From contig NZ_FQXM01000004.1 of the NCBI RefSeq assembly GCF_900129965.1, forward strand, positions 186,001 through 250,000: DNA of 64,000 nt, given 5' to 3'. Every line of letters begins with the position of its first letter. Positions within the stretch are counted from its first letter, which is position 1. Source of the DNA: Clostridium grantii DSM 8605 (GTDB taxonomy: Bacteria > Bacillota > Clostridia > Clostridiales > Clostridiaceae). A program made the translations under genes and the position numbers. This document shows positions 43,493 through 52,335 of the stretch, piece by piece. The notes under the pieces are model-generated. The model did no database searches. It saw only the letters and a program-made list of their open reading frames with translations, and had not been told where the DNA came from.

Positions 43493-44758
43493 TTACCCCC
43501 TTCTTACCCCAAAATGAGATGAACTTTTAATTAGTCCAATGTTTATAGCAAGATTCAACAATAATCTTGTTATAGTAAGAGCAGTAAAAATACTTAATAC
43601 AATACCTATCATAAGAGTTAAAGCAAATCCTTTTACCGAACCAGAACCAAGTGAATATAACACAATTGCAGCAATTATAGTTGTTATATTAGAATCTAGT
43701 ATTGAGGATAATGCTCTGCTAAATCCAGTATCAACAGCATTTTTAATGGTTTTTCCTAATTTTAATTCTTCTTTTATTCTCTCAAATATTAATACATTTG
43801 CATCTACTGCCATACCTACCGTTAGCAAGAATCCTGCTATTCCTGATAATGTAAGAGTAGCTTCGATTGTAGAAAATGTTCCAAGTACTAAAAACACATA
43901 AAGTAACAAAGCTATATTAGCCATTAAACCTGGCATTCTATAATATGCTATCATAAAAATAAAAACTATTAATATACCAATTATACCCGCTTTTATACTT
44001 AATGGTAATGCACTGGCACCTAATGTTGCCCCTACTGTTTTATATTCCACAGCCTTTAATGTTACTGGAAGAGCACCTGATTTAATTATACCAGCTTTTC
44101 TTGAAGCTTCTTCAAGAGTATCACTTCCTGTTATAATTGCTTTACCATCAGTAATTGTACTGTTTACTGTAGGATTTGTCAACAATTCATCGTCCATATA
44201 TATACCGATTGCTTGCCCTATAAATTTTTCAGTAGCTTCTGCAAACTTTGTAGTTCCTTCAGCACTAAATTCAAGGCTTATAGTAGGACTACTATATTGA
44301 TCTAAATATGCTGATGCATCTGTAACTTCGTCACCTGATAAAATTACATTTCCGTCGGGATCTCTAAATTCTAACTTACCAGTCTTACCAATACTTTCCA
44401 ATACTTTTTCTGCATCAAATTCACCAGGAATTTCTATTCTAATTCTGTTTTCTCCTTCCTGTTGAACACTTGTTTCTTTAACTCCATCTGGATTAACCCT
44501 CATTGAAAGCATTTCAATGGTTCTTTCCATTGTGGCTTCATCAACCTCATCTGCTTGAATTTCTTCAAGAACTGATACTCCACCTTGTAAATCTAATCCT
44601 TTTTTAATTGTTTCAGTAAATGGTGCTACTTTATAACCAAATATACTTTTAAAACCTACAGCCCCAGTATATGAATATAAACCTATTAATGAAACAACAA
44701 TAATAAATTTAACAATACTTGAAACTTTACTGTTCTTTTTTGATTTTGAGTTACCCAT
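43493..44758 (-). CDS. secD: Protein translocase subunit SecD
   Basis: 421 residues, six membrane helices. Blocks: KKGLDLQGGVSVLEEI, VNPDGVKETSVQQEGENRI, the conserved Asp in TVGMAVDANVLIFERIKEEL, and LGSGSVKGFALTLMIGI. The outside P1 domain is short, as in Firmicutes. The ATG at 44758 is 6 bases after GAAGGAGG; the ATG at 44764 is too close to that site. The SCIFF operon lies just upstream. Confidence 0.96.
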   Translation of the reverse strand: MGNSKSKKNSKVSSIVKFIIVVSLIGLYSYTGAVGFKSIFGYKVAPFTETIKKGLDLQGGVSVLEEIQADEVDEATMERTIEMLSMRVNPDGVKETSVQQEGENRIRIEIPGEFDAEKVLESIGKTGKLEFRDPDGNVILSGDEVTDASAYLDQYSSPTISLEFSAEGTTKFAEATEKFIGQAIGIYMDDELLTNPTVNSTITDGKAIITGSDTLEEASRKAGIIKSGALPVTLKAVEYKTVGATLGASALPLSIKAGIIGILIVFIFMIAYYRMPGLMANIALLLYVFLVLGTFSTIEATLTLSGIAGFLLTVGMAVDANVLIFERIKEELKLGKTIKNAVDTGFSRALSSILDSNITTIIAAIVLYSLGSGSVKGFALTLMIGIVLSIFTALTITRLLLNLAINIGLIKSSSHFGVRRG

Positions 44759-44842
44759 TTTCATCCTCCTTCGTCAATTGTATAGCCATAGTCATTACTA
44801 ATTATATTCTTTTTATATAATACAGTCAACAACTTCCAATAC

Positions 44843-46213
44843 TTAATTTTCCTCCATAGCTTTAGCTTTTAAAGCAATGGCACATTCGATTCTTTTCTTT
44901 TGCATTTCACATCCAATTTCATATGGTATTTTCATATCTCCATTAAAGTTAAAGTTATTTGCTTGGCACCCCCCACTACAATAGAATCTAGCCCAACAGT
45001 GTCTACAAATTGGTTTGCTATATAAATGAGCTTTTTTAAATTCTTCTGCAATATTAGTATCCATGCTTTCATCTTCATCAAAAATACTTCCCATATAAAA
45101 TTCTTTATTTCCTACGAATTGATGACAAGGATAAATGTCTCCTTCTGGTGTTACAGATACATATTCGTGTCCTGCTCCACAGCCTGAGATTCTTTTATAA
45201 GCACAAGGTCCCCCTTGAAGATCTATATTAAAGTGATAGAAATTAAAAATATCATCTTTCTTTCTATTTAACATTTCTAAATAAAGCTTATCGTAATTAT
45301 TAAATATTTCTTCTAGGTCTTCTTCTCTTAATGCCAACTTATGCTCATCAGGTAGTACAACAGGTTCAACTGATATTTCTTTAAATCCTTCATTTACTAA
45401 ATACATAATATCATTATAGAAATCTAAATTTTCATGAGTAAAAGTTCCCCTAACATAATGAGTTTTACTTTTATCTCTTCTTTTTACCATTTCTTTTATC
45501 TTAGGTAGTATTGCTTCAAAACTACCACTTCCATCATGTTTTATTCTAACATTATCATTTACTTCTTTTCTTCCATCAATACTAAGAATTATATTAACCA
45601 TTTCCTCATTAAGATAATCCATGATTTCTTCATTTAGTAAAGTAGCATTAGTTGTCATAGTAAATCTAATATTTTTGTTGCTCTCTTTTTCTTTACTTCT
45701 TGCATAATCAACAATTTCTTTTATTTCCTTCATTGCCATCAATGGTTCCCCACCAAACAAATCAACTTCAATATTTGTACGTGGTCCTGAATTTTTTATT
45801 ACAAAATCGATGGCTTTTTTACCAACTTCTGCAGACATAACTTTTCTTGCTCCGTGATATTTTCCTTCATCTGCAAAGCAATATTTACATCTCAAATTAC
45901 AATCATGTGTTATATTTAAACATAAAGCTTTAACGAAGTTAGGTGATTTTTCAAAAGTTTTAGCAATTTCTTCATATAATTCTTTAGAATATAAAGACCC
46001 TTCTTCCACTAATTCATTTATTTCACCATATGCTTCTTTTATTACTTCTTCACCATATTTATCACTATATAATTCTAGCAATTCTTGTAAAGGTTTCATT
46101 CCTTCATCATCTAGAAGATCATATACAAGCTCATCAACAATGTGTAATGCTCCTGTATTTACATCTAATAAAAAATAATCTCCACATTGTGAAAATTTAT
46201 GTATCAATGCCAT
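44843..46213 (-). CDS. scfB: SCIFF peptide thioether-forming radical-SAM maturase
   Basis: 456 residues. It installs sulfur-to-alpha-carbon thioether links in the SCIFF peptide encoded upstream. N-terminal peptide-recognition (RRE-like) region about 1-85; radical SAM site CNLRCKYC near 104-111; DLFGGEPLM; then a SPASM domain with auxiliary clusters (CGAGHEYVSVTPEGDIYPCH, CRHCWARFYCSGGC and a late IGCEMQKKRIEC). All cysteine clusters appear intact. Strong pairing with scfA is the diagnostic point. SD AAGGGGGAAA. Ends 84 bases before secD. Confidence 0.95.
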   Translation of the reverse strand: MALIHKFSQCGDYFLLDVNTGALHIVDELVYDLLDDEGMKPLQELLELYSDKYGEEVIKEAYGEINELVEEGSLYSKELYEEIAKTFEKSPNFVKALCLNITHDCNLRCKYCFADEGKYHGARKVMSAEVGKKAIDFVIKNSGPRTNIEVDLFGGEPLMAMKEIKEIVDYARSKEKESNKNIRFTMTTNATLLNEEIMDYLNEEMVNIILSIDGRKEVNDNVRIKHDGSGSFEAILPKIKEMVKRRDKSKTHYVRGTFTHENLDFYNDIMYLVNEGFKEISVEPVVLPDEHKLALREEDLEEIFNNYDKLYLEMLNRKKDDIFNFYHFNIDLQGGPCAYKRISGCGAGHEYVSVTPEGDIYPCHQFVGNKEFYMGSIFDEDESMDTNIAEEFKKAHLYSKPICRHCWARFYCSGGCQANNFNFNGDMKIPYEIGCEMQKKRIECAIALKAKAMEEN

Positions 46214-46240
46214 TATTTATTTCCCCCTTAACGAATTTAT

Positions 46241-46262
46241 AGCAGTAACCTAAGTTACTGCT
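46241..46262 (-). terminator. Hairpin between scfA and scfB (attenuator or RNA-processing stem)
   Basis: 10-bp stem AGCAGTAAC / GTTACTGCT with a small loop right after the scfA stop. There is no U-run after it, so full termination is unlikely; it could favour peptide over enzyme output. Confidence 0.55.
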
Positions 46263-46270
46263 AAACAAAA

Positions 46271-46408
46271 TTACTTTTCACATTCTAAGTTTGCAACTGT
46301 ACAAGATGTTTTACAAGCTGATTGGCAAGAGTTTGCACATTCCTTACAGCCTGGTTTTTTTAAACTTTCTTTTATATTTTGTTTATTAACTGTTTTAATA
46401 TGTTTCAT
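46271..46408 (-). CDS. scfA: SCIFF ribosomal peptide precursor (six cysteines in forty-five residues)
   Basis: 45 codons, found by hand translation. It starts MKHIKTVNKQNIKESLKKPG and has Cys at 21, 24, 28, 32, 36 and 43; the core CQSACKTSCTV is the hallmark of the SCIFF family, a RiPP almost universal in Clostridia whose role is unknown. GGAGGAATTATA precedes the ATG. The maturase scfB follows, and the TIGR04086 membrane protein gene precedes, the standard neighbours. No transporter or protease gene is close. Confidence 0.95.
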   Translation of the reverse strand: MKHIKTVNKQNIKESLKKPGCKECANSCQSACKTSCTVANLECEK

Positions 46409-46478
46409 TATAATTCCTCCATTTCATAATTTGTCCCTAAAATTATATCATATATAATAAAGAATATAAAGCTTTTTT

Positions 46479-46847
46479 CTATTCCATATTAACACTAAGC
46501 ATACCTGAAAACATTCCTACAGCTAAAGCTAAAGATAATCTCAATAAACCATAAGAAGAAATTTCAAATCCTCTTCCATTGATAATTGAAACCAAATAAA
46601 TTGCAAGCATATACATTATTGCTACACAAATTCCTGTTAACCATCCCTTTGACTCTATTTTTCTTCCCCCATAGATTGACCCATACATTACACTAAGTGC
46701 AGTTACAATTACTATGTAGGCTGATGTGACCTTTTCATCTATGTCCACATAAGCCCCAATTAGGGAATAAATAAGAATCAACAATAACGTTAAAAAAAAT
46801 CCTCTCAGTACACCTTCTACAATATAAACAAAATCTCTTTTTTTCAT
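46479..46847 (-). CDS. TIGR04086/YrzE family membrane protein
   Basis: 122 residues, four membrane helices (about 8-30, 40-58, 68-90, 97-118). TIGR04086 proteins occur next to SCIFF or between yajC and secDF (YrzE in Bacillus); their job is unknown. The block YGSIYGGRKIESKGWLTG between helices 2 and 3 is typical. The ATG at 46847 follows ATAGGAGG. Placement between yajC and scfA links it to the secretion operon rather than proving a role in SCIFF export. Confidence 0.85.
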   Translation of the reverse strand: MKKRDFVYIVEGVLRGFFLTLLLILIYSLIGAYVDIDEKVTSAYIVIVTALSVMYGSIYGGRKIESKGWLTGICVAIMYMLAIYLVSIINGRGFEISSYGLLRLSLALAVGMFSGMLSVNME

Positions 46848-46901
46848 AAACACACCTCCTATCATTAATAAATATGATGATAGAAGGTGATTTATTACTT
46901 A

Positions 46902-47180
46902 CTATTCAGCTATTTGACTGCTTTTTGATACTGAAGAAATGCCTTTTCTTTGCACTTTAATTCTTACTCTTTCAGGACCAGTTTCAAGAATAATAAACTC
47001 ATCTTGAAGATTGATTATTCTACCAATAATACCGCCTCTTGTCATAACCTCGTCATTAACTGAAAGAGAGTCTAACATTGATTGATATTGTTTTTTTCTT
47101 TTTCTCTCTGGTAAAAAAAGTACCAAATAAAAAACAACCATCATAACTATAAAAGGTAATAATCCAAATAATTGTTCCAT
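46902..47180 (-). CDS. yajC: Preprotein translocase accessory protein YajC
   Basis: 92 residues. One N-terminal membrane helix (about 5-23), then LPERKRKKQYQSMLDSLSVNDEVMTRGGIIGRI, the family core. YajC associates with SecDF-YidC. SD AAGGAGGTG. It follows tgt by 12 bases, the common tgt-yajC-secD-secF arrangement. Confidence 0.95.
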   Translation of the reverse strand: MEQLFGLLPFIVMMVVFYLVLFLPERKRKKQYQSMLDSLSVNDEVMTRGGIIGRIINLQDEFIILETGPERVRIKVQRKGISSVSKSSQIAE

Positions 47181-47192
47181 TATTTCACCTCC

Positions 47193-48323
47193 TTATGCTT
47201 TTCCATTCCATTGGAATAGTTTTTCATTTTTAAATTCTTCAAATCTGTTTTCATCAATGGCTATTCTAATATCTTCCATCAATTTGTTGTAAAAATATAG
47301 ATTGTGTAAAACACATAATCTCATAGCTAACATTTCTTTTGCTTTAAATAAATGTCTAATATAAGCTCTAGTATAATTTTGGCAAGCTGGACATTGACAT
47401 CCTTCATCAATAGGTCTATCATCTAATTCAAACTTTGCATTAAACAAGTTGATCTTACCCTCACTAGTGAAAACATGGCCATGACGACCGTTTCTTGCTG
47501 GTAAAACGCAGTCAAAGAAATCTACTCCCCTCGAAACCGCTTCTAATATATTAGATGGCATTCCTACCCCCATCAAATACCTTGGTTTATCTTTAGGCAA
47601 AAATGGTTCTACCGCTTCAATAACTCTATACATTTCTTCATGAGTTTCTCCAACAGCCAATCCTCCAATTGCATATCCATCTAAATCAAATTGTGATATG
47701 GTTTTTGCATGCTGTATTCTTATATCTTCATAAACTCCACCTTGGTTAATTCCAAAAAGCATTTGCTTTTTATTAATGGTATCTTCCTGAGAGTTCAATT
47801 TATCCATTTCATTTTTACATCTTTCAAGCCAACGAGTTGTTCTATCAACAGAATTTAACACATAATTACGCGGAGAAGGATTTTCAATACACTCATCAAA
47901 AGCCATAGCAATAGTAGATGCTAGATTACTTTGAATTTGCATACTTTCTTCCGGTCCCATAAAAATTTTTCTTCCATCGATATGAGAGTTAAAATAAACT
48001 CCTTCTTCTTTTATTTTCCTCATTTTTGATAAAGAAAACACCTGAAATCCGCCTGAGTCAGTAAGAATTGGCTGATCCCAATTCATAAATTTATGTAATC
48101 CACCAAGTTTCTTTATAACTTCATCACCCGGTCTCAAATGAAGATGATAAGTATTTGATAGCTCCACTTGACATCCAATATCCTTTAAATCCATAGAAGA
48201 AACTGCGCCTTTTATAGCCGCTAAAGTTCCAACATTCATAAAAACCGGTGTTTGTATTGTACCATGAGGAGTTATAAATTCTCCTCTTCTAGCTCTATTA
48301 TCTGTATTTTTTAATTTAAACAA
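47193..48323 (-). CDS. tgt: tRNA-guanine transglycosylase
   Basis: 376 residues. It swaps guanine-34 for preQ1 in Asp, Asn, His and Tyr tRNAs. Blocks: TPVFMNVGTLAAIKG, PILTDSGGFQVFSL (active-site Asp), FDECIENPS, GGLAVGETHEEM, the catalytic nucleophile region FDCVLPARNGRHG, and the zinc site CQCPACQ with a later His. TTG start at 48323 with AAAGGATG 8 bases upstream. Confidence 0.96.
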   Translation of the reverse strand: MFKLKNTDNRARRGEFITPHGTIQTPVFMNVGTLAAIKGAVSSMDLKDIGCQVELSNTYHLHLRPGDEVIKKLGGLHKFMNWDQPILTDSGGFQVFSLSKMRKIKEEGVYFNSHIDGRKIFMGPEESMQIQSNLASTIAMAFDECIENPSPRNYVLNSVDRTTRWLERCKNEMDKLNSQEDTINKKQMLFGINQGGVYEDIRIQHAKTISQFDLDGYAIGGLAVGETHEEMYRVIEAVEPFLPKDKPRYLMGVGMPSNILEAVSRGVDFFDCVLPARNGRHGHVFTSEGKINLFNAKFELDDRPIDEGCQCPACQNYTRAYIRHLFKAKEMLAMRLCVLHNLYFYNKLMEDIRIAIDENRFEEFKNEKLFQWNGKA

Positions 48324-48341
48324 TTTTTTTCATCCTTTCAG

Positions 48342-49367
48342 TTACTTTATGAACATGCTGTCGCCAAAACTAAAAAATCTATATCTTTGTTCAATAGCTT
48401 CTTCATATGCATCCATTATTATTTTTTGAGAAGATAAAGCACTAATAAGCATTAATAATGTAGATTGAGGCAAGTGAAAATTAGTAATCATTTTATCCAC
48501 TACTTTAAATTTATATCCTGGGTAAATAAAAATATCAGTCCATCCTGTTTTCTCACTAATCCATCCATTTTCATCTGCAACAGTTTCTAAGGTTCTGCAA
48601 GACGTAGTTCCAACAGCTATTATTCTACCTTTGTTTTTTTTGGTTTCATTAATAATTTCTGCTGTTTCCTTTGTCATCACGTAAAACTCTGAATGCATAT
48701 GATGGTCATCAATATTCTCAACTTTAACTGGTCTAAAAGTTCCAAGTCCTACATGAAGTGTAAGAAAAGCAATTTTAATTCCTTTATCTTTTATCTTTTC
48801 CATTAAATCTTTTGTAAAATGCAAGCCAGCTGTAGGTGCTGCTGCTGACCCCACTTCTTTTGAATAAACTGTTTGATATCTTTCTTTATCTTCCAATCTT
48901 TCAGTAATATATGGTGGTAGTGGCATTTGTCCTAATTCATCTAGGATTTCTTCAAAAATGCCTTTATAATTAAATTGAATTATTCTACTTCCATCTTCGC
49001 AAATATCAACTATAGTCCCAGTTAATATTCCTTCTCCAAAAATTATTTCCGCACCAATTTTAGCCTTTTTTCCCGGCTTAACTAAAGTTTCCCATTTATT
49101 GTCGTTCAATCTTTTTAGCAATAAAAATTCTATTTTACTTTGAGTATCCTTTTTAACTCCAAATAATCTAGCTGGCATTACTCTTGTATCATTTAATACA
49201 AGGCAGTCCCCTTCTTCTAGATAATCAATTATATCTTTGAAAACCTTATGTTGAACTTTCCCTGTAACTTTATCCAAAACCATAAGTCTTGATTCATCCC
49301 TTTTTTTCATAGGATGTTGTGCAATCAATTCCTCCGGCAAATAAAAATCAAAATCTTTTACTTTCAA
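48342..49367 (-). CDS. queA: S-adenosylmethionine:tRNA ribosyltransferase-isomerase
   Basis: 341 residues. It adds the cyclopentene part to preQ1 in tRNA to make epoxyqueuosine. Blocks: DFDFYLPEELIAQHP at the N-terminus, RLMVLD, DTRVMPARLFG, AAPTAGLHFT and FHLPQSTLLMLISAL. I place the start at TTG 49367, which gives the canonical KVKDFDF opening and an 8-base gap from AAGGAG; an upstream GTG at 49376 overlaps the ribosome site. Confidence 0.95.
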   Translation of the reverse strand: MKVKDFDFYLPEELIAQHPMKKRDESRLMVLDKVTGKVQHKVFKDIIDYLEEGDCLVLNDTRVMPARLFGVKKDTQSKIEFLLLKRLNDNKWETLVKPGKKAKIGAEIIFGEGILTGTIVDICEDGSRIIQFNYKGIFEEILDELGQMPLPPYITERLEDKERYQTVYSKEVGSAAAPTAGLHFTKDLMEKIKDKGIKIAFLTLHVGLGTFRPVKVENIDDHHMHSEFYVMTKETAEIINETKKNKGRIIAVGTTSCRTLETVADENGWISEKTGWTDIFIYPGYKFKVVDKMITNFHLPQSTLLMLISALSSQKIIMDAYEEAIEQRYRFFSFGDSMFIK

Positions 49368-49382
49368 AATCTCCACTCCTTA

Positions 49383-50387
49383 TTATGATTCCTCACAAAA
49401 ATTTCTTCCTAAATGTTCATAAGCCTTTTTCGTAGCTTTTCTTCCTCTTGGTAGTCTAACAATATAACCCTTTTGCAATAAATAAGGTTCGTAAACATCT
49501 TGTATAGTATCTAACTCTTCTCCAATAAAATACGAAAGAGTTTCAATTCCAACAGGTCCCCCTGAGAAATTATCTATTACTGCATTCAATATTTTTAAGT
49601 CAATAATATCTAAACCTTCTTTATCTATTTCTAATAAATCCAATGCAGCCTTTGCTGAGTCTTTATCAATTAATCCATTGCACTTTATATCACAATAATC
49701 TCTAACTCTTTTTAAAATTCTATTAGCTATTCTGGGTGTTCCTCTTGAACGTCTAGCGATTTCATAAGCAGCTGACTCTGTCATCTTTGCATTAAGAATA
49801 CTTGATGATCTAGAAACAATGTATTGAAGTTCATCATGATTATAATACTCCATAGCATTTAGCACACCAAATCGATCTCTTAAAGGTGCACTCAAAAGTC
49901 CAACTCTAGTAGTAGCTCCGATCAAAGTAAATTTAGGCAAATCTAGTCTAATAGATTTAGCAGCAGCTCCTTTTCCAATAACAATATCTATGGCATAATC
50001 TTCCATAGCCGGATATAAAATTTCTTCTATATTTCTATTTAATCTGTGAATTTCGTCGATAAAAAGAACATCATAATCATTTAATGATGTTAAAATTGCA
50101 GCCAAGTCCCCTGCTCTTTCTATTGCTGGACCTGAAGTGACTTTAAGATTTCCACCCATTTCATTAGCAATAATATTAGCCATAGTAGTTTTCCCAAGTC
50201 CTGGGGGTCCGTATAATAGAACATGGTCCAAAGCTTCATTTCTTAATTTAGCAGCTTTTATAAATATATCAAGTTTTTCCTTAACTTTATCCTGCCCTAT
50301 ATATTCTTTTAAATTATTAGGTCTTAAAGAATACTCCACATCATTATCTTCATTTAATAAAGATTGTGATACTATTCTATCTTCCAT
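49383..50387 (-). CDS. ruvB: Holliday junction branch-migration ATPase RuvB
   Basis: 334 residues, standard length. Hexameric motor that moves Holliday junctions. Walker A GPPGLGKTT (about 58-66), Walker B VLFIDEIHRLNR, sensor IGATTRVGLLSAPLRDRFG, and a winged-helix C-terminus (GRKATKKAYEHLG). SD AAGGAGCG. It is 12 bases after ruvA. No ruvC is present in the window. Confidence 0.97.
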   Translation of the reverse strand: MEDRIVSQSLLNEDNDVEYSLRPNNLKEYIGQDKVKEKLDIFIKAAKLRNEALDHVLLYGPPGLGKTTMANIIANEMGGNLKVTSGPAIERAGDLAAILTSLNDYDVLFIDEIHRLNRNIEEILYPAMEDYAIDIVIGKGAAAKSIRLDLPKFTLIGATTRVGLLSAPLRDRFGVLNAMEYYNHDELQYIVSRSSSILNAKMTESAAYEIARRSRGTPRIANRILKRVRDYCDIKCNGLIDKDSAKAALDLLEIDKEGLDIIDLKILNAVIDNFSGGPVGIETLSYFIGEELDTIQDVYEPYLLQKGYIVRLPRGRKATKKAYEHLGRNFCEES

Positions 50388-50399
50388 TTATTACGCTCC

Positions 50400-51005
50400 T
50401 TACATCTGAATTAAGCTTTTTAATGAAATCTTGATAATTTCGTCCAAGTTCAAATTCAAATCAACTTCTGCCAAAGCTTTTTCTGCTTCTTTAGCTGTAA
50501 AACCTAAAGAAACCAAAGCTTCTAAAGCTTCACTAGATTTTTTCTTATTGATTCCATTATTTCCAATATTCATTTCAAGATTAACATTGTTTTCATCATC
50601 AACAAAATCTATTTTATCTTTTAATTCTAAAACAATCCTTTGAGCAGTTTTCGCCCCAATTCCAGGTGCTTTAGTCAAAGTTTTATAATCGCTGGTTATA
50701 ATAGATAACTTTAAATTTTGGACATTACTTATAGAAAGTAGTGATAAAGCAGCTTTTGCTCCCACTCCATTAATTTGTAATAACATATTAAACATATCTT
50801 TTTCTTCATCATTAATAAATCCATATAATCCAATAAAATCTTCCCTTACTATTTGTTGCAAATAAAGCTTAACTTCTTCATTTATATGAGGCAACTGAGC
50901 CATTGTATTTCCTGAAATAAATATTTTATATGCTAAACTATTATTTTCGATTATTGCAAATTCTTTTTTCAAGCCTACATATTTACCTATAATGTATTCG
51001 TACAT
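50400..51005 (-). CDS. ruvA: Holliday junction branch-migration protein RuvA
   Basis: 201 residues. It binds four-way junctions and loads RuvB. OB domain (MYEYIIGKYVGLKKEFAII), tandem helix-hairpin-helix (LLQINGVGAKAALSLLS and KAPGIGAKTAQRIVLELKDK), and a C-terminal RuvB-binding helix bundle (SEALEALVSLGFTAKEAEKAL). The ATG at 51005 follows TTTGGAGG; longer readings to 51071 have no ribosome site and an atypical N-terminus. Confidence 0.96.
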   Translation of the reverse strand: MYEYIIGKYVGLKKEFAIIENNSLAYKIFISGNTMAQLPHINEEVKLYLQQIVREDFIGLYGFINDEEKDMFNMLLQINGVGAKAALSLLSISNVQNLKLSIITSDYKTLTKAPGIGAKTAQRIVLELKDKIDFVDDENNVNLEMNIGNNGINKKKSSEALEALVSLGFTAKEAEKALAEVDLNLNLDEIIKISLKSLIQM

Positions 51006-51096
51006 TAAAAATCCTCCAAAAACAAAAATCATATATTGCTTAAGCATAACCATTCTATAATACTTTAACACTTTAATAGTAAATTATCAAGCTACA

Positions 51097-51119
51097 AAAA
51101 AAGAGCCTTCGCTCTTTTT
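51097..51119 (-). terminator. Terminator after the CWB2 gene
   Basis: 9-bp stem AAAAAGAGC / GCTCTTTTT with a CTTC loop between the CWB2 gene and ruvA. Confidence 0.8.
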
Positions 51120-51128
51120 AATTCAAAT

Positions 51129-52130
51129 TTACTCTATTGATACAATACTAAATGATTCCACTTTATAAGCTTGTATAGTTTTTTCTAAAGAAGTACTTAT
51201 TACTGCCGTTCCACCCAAAAGAGTGAATCCAGTTAATGCTTTTGTTTTTAAATAGAAATCAGTGGCAGAAGGCATATTTGCATTTGTAAGTATTAAAGGA
51301 GAATTATACTTAGCTGCTAAAGCTGCCCCTGATAAAGCATCCGGGAAATTCAATCCTGTAGCAGCAAAAACATTGCTAAAATCAATATCGTCTTGGAAAT
51401 ACTTCATTACAAAAAGATTTGTTTCATATCTGTTTTTTCCACCAATTCTAACAGTGTTACTGAAAGCATTTTTCACTGTATCACTTACCGCTCCCGTTCC
51501 CCCTATTATATAAGTTTTAGGAATTTCTTTTCCACTTATGTAATTCTTCACTTCACTTGGCAATGTATTTGAATCTGTTAATAAAATAGGCATATTATAA
51601 CTAGCTGCAATTGGTACAATAGAAAGTGCATCTGCAAATGTAGCTGAGGTAGTAATTACTATTCCATTGCTAGTTCCCATTTCCTTAGCAACTTCTACCG
51701 CTGTTGCATATTTATTATCTCCTGAAATCCTATTAACTGATATTCCTAAAGAAATTAATTGATTTTTCACATTATCTGATACAGCAGAAGTATTACCAAT
51801 AATATAAACATTTTTTGCTTGAAGTCTTTTTATTTCATTTATTGAATTAATTGATAATTGATTTTTTGAAGTTAATATAACTGGAGCATCTTTACTTTTT
51901 GCATAAGGTGCCGCCACTAAAGCATCTTTAAAATCCATTCCTGTAGCTATTATTACTGAATCAGATTTAGTCCACCCAGCTTTTGATATTGCAACTGCTG
52001 TATCATACCTATCAGGCCCTGCCATTCTAATTGAGCTAACATTTAAAGCAGAAACAATTTTAGGGCTTATCAAACCAAAAATCACCACTCCACATATAAT
52101 AATATTTTTACCAATCTTGTTCCTGAACAT
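51129..52130 (-). CDS. Secreted protein made only of cell-wall-binding repeats 2 (CWB2)
   Basis: 333 residues. A signal peptide (about 1-28, hydrophobic core then VSA) and three CWB2 domains of about 95-100 residues: first RMAGPDRYDTAVAISKAGW, second RISGDNKYATAVEVAKEMG, third RIGGKNRYETNLFVMKYF, each with an FPDAL/FADAL-type block and an IIGG/IGN turn. Three copies are the usual unit that anchors a protein to wall polymers, as in Clostridioides surface proteins. No effector domain is attached. It interrupts the bofC-ruvA gene order found in Bacillus and has its own terminator. Confidence 0.9.
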   Translation of the reverse strand: MFRNKIGKNIIICGVVIFGLISPKIVSALNVSSIRMAGPDRYDTAVAISKAGWTKSDSVIIATGMDFKDALVAAPYAKSKDAPVILTSKNQLSINSINEIKRLQAKNVYIIGNTSAVSDNVKNQLISLGISVNRISGDNKYATAVEVAKEMGTSNGIVITTSATFADALSIVPIAASYNMPILLTDSNTLPSEVKNYISGKEIPKTYIIGGTGAVSDTVKNAFSNTVRIGGKNRYETNLFVMKYFQDDIDFSNVFAATGLNFPDALSGAALAAKYNSPLILTNANMPSATDFYLKTKALTGFTLLGGTAVISTSLEKTIQAYKVESFSIVSIE

Positions 52131-52304
52131 ACTTTTTCCCCCTATAATTTTTCTTTTGTTATTATGTATATTTTAATCACATTAAATATTTAAGTAAAAT
52201 CTTTAATATATTTCAATATTACCATAGGGTTTTTCAATTTTCAATGAATTTAATGTACTAACCATAAATTACCAAAAATGATAATGTTGTTTAATGATAA
52301 TAAT

Positions 52305-52330
52305 AAAAGACATATTCTCATATGTCTTTT
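52305..52330 (-). terminator. Terminator after the BofC-like gene
   Basis: 10-bp stem AAAAGACATA / TATGTCTTTT with a 6-base loop. The rest of 52131-52304 is AT-rich; it must hold the CWB2 promoter, but I see no convincing -35/-10 pair. Confidence 0.7.
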
Positions 52331-52335
52331 ATGGT

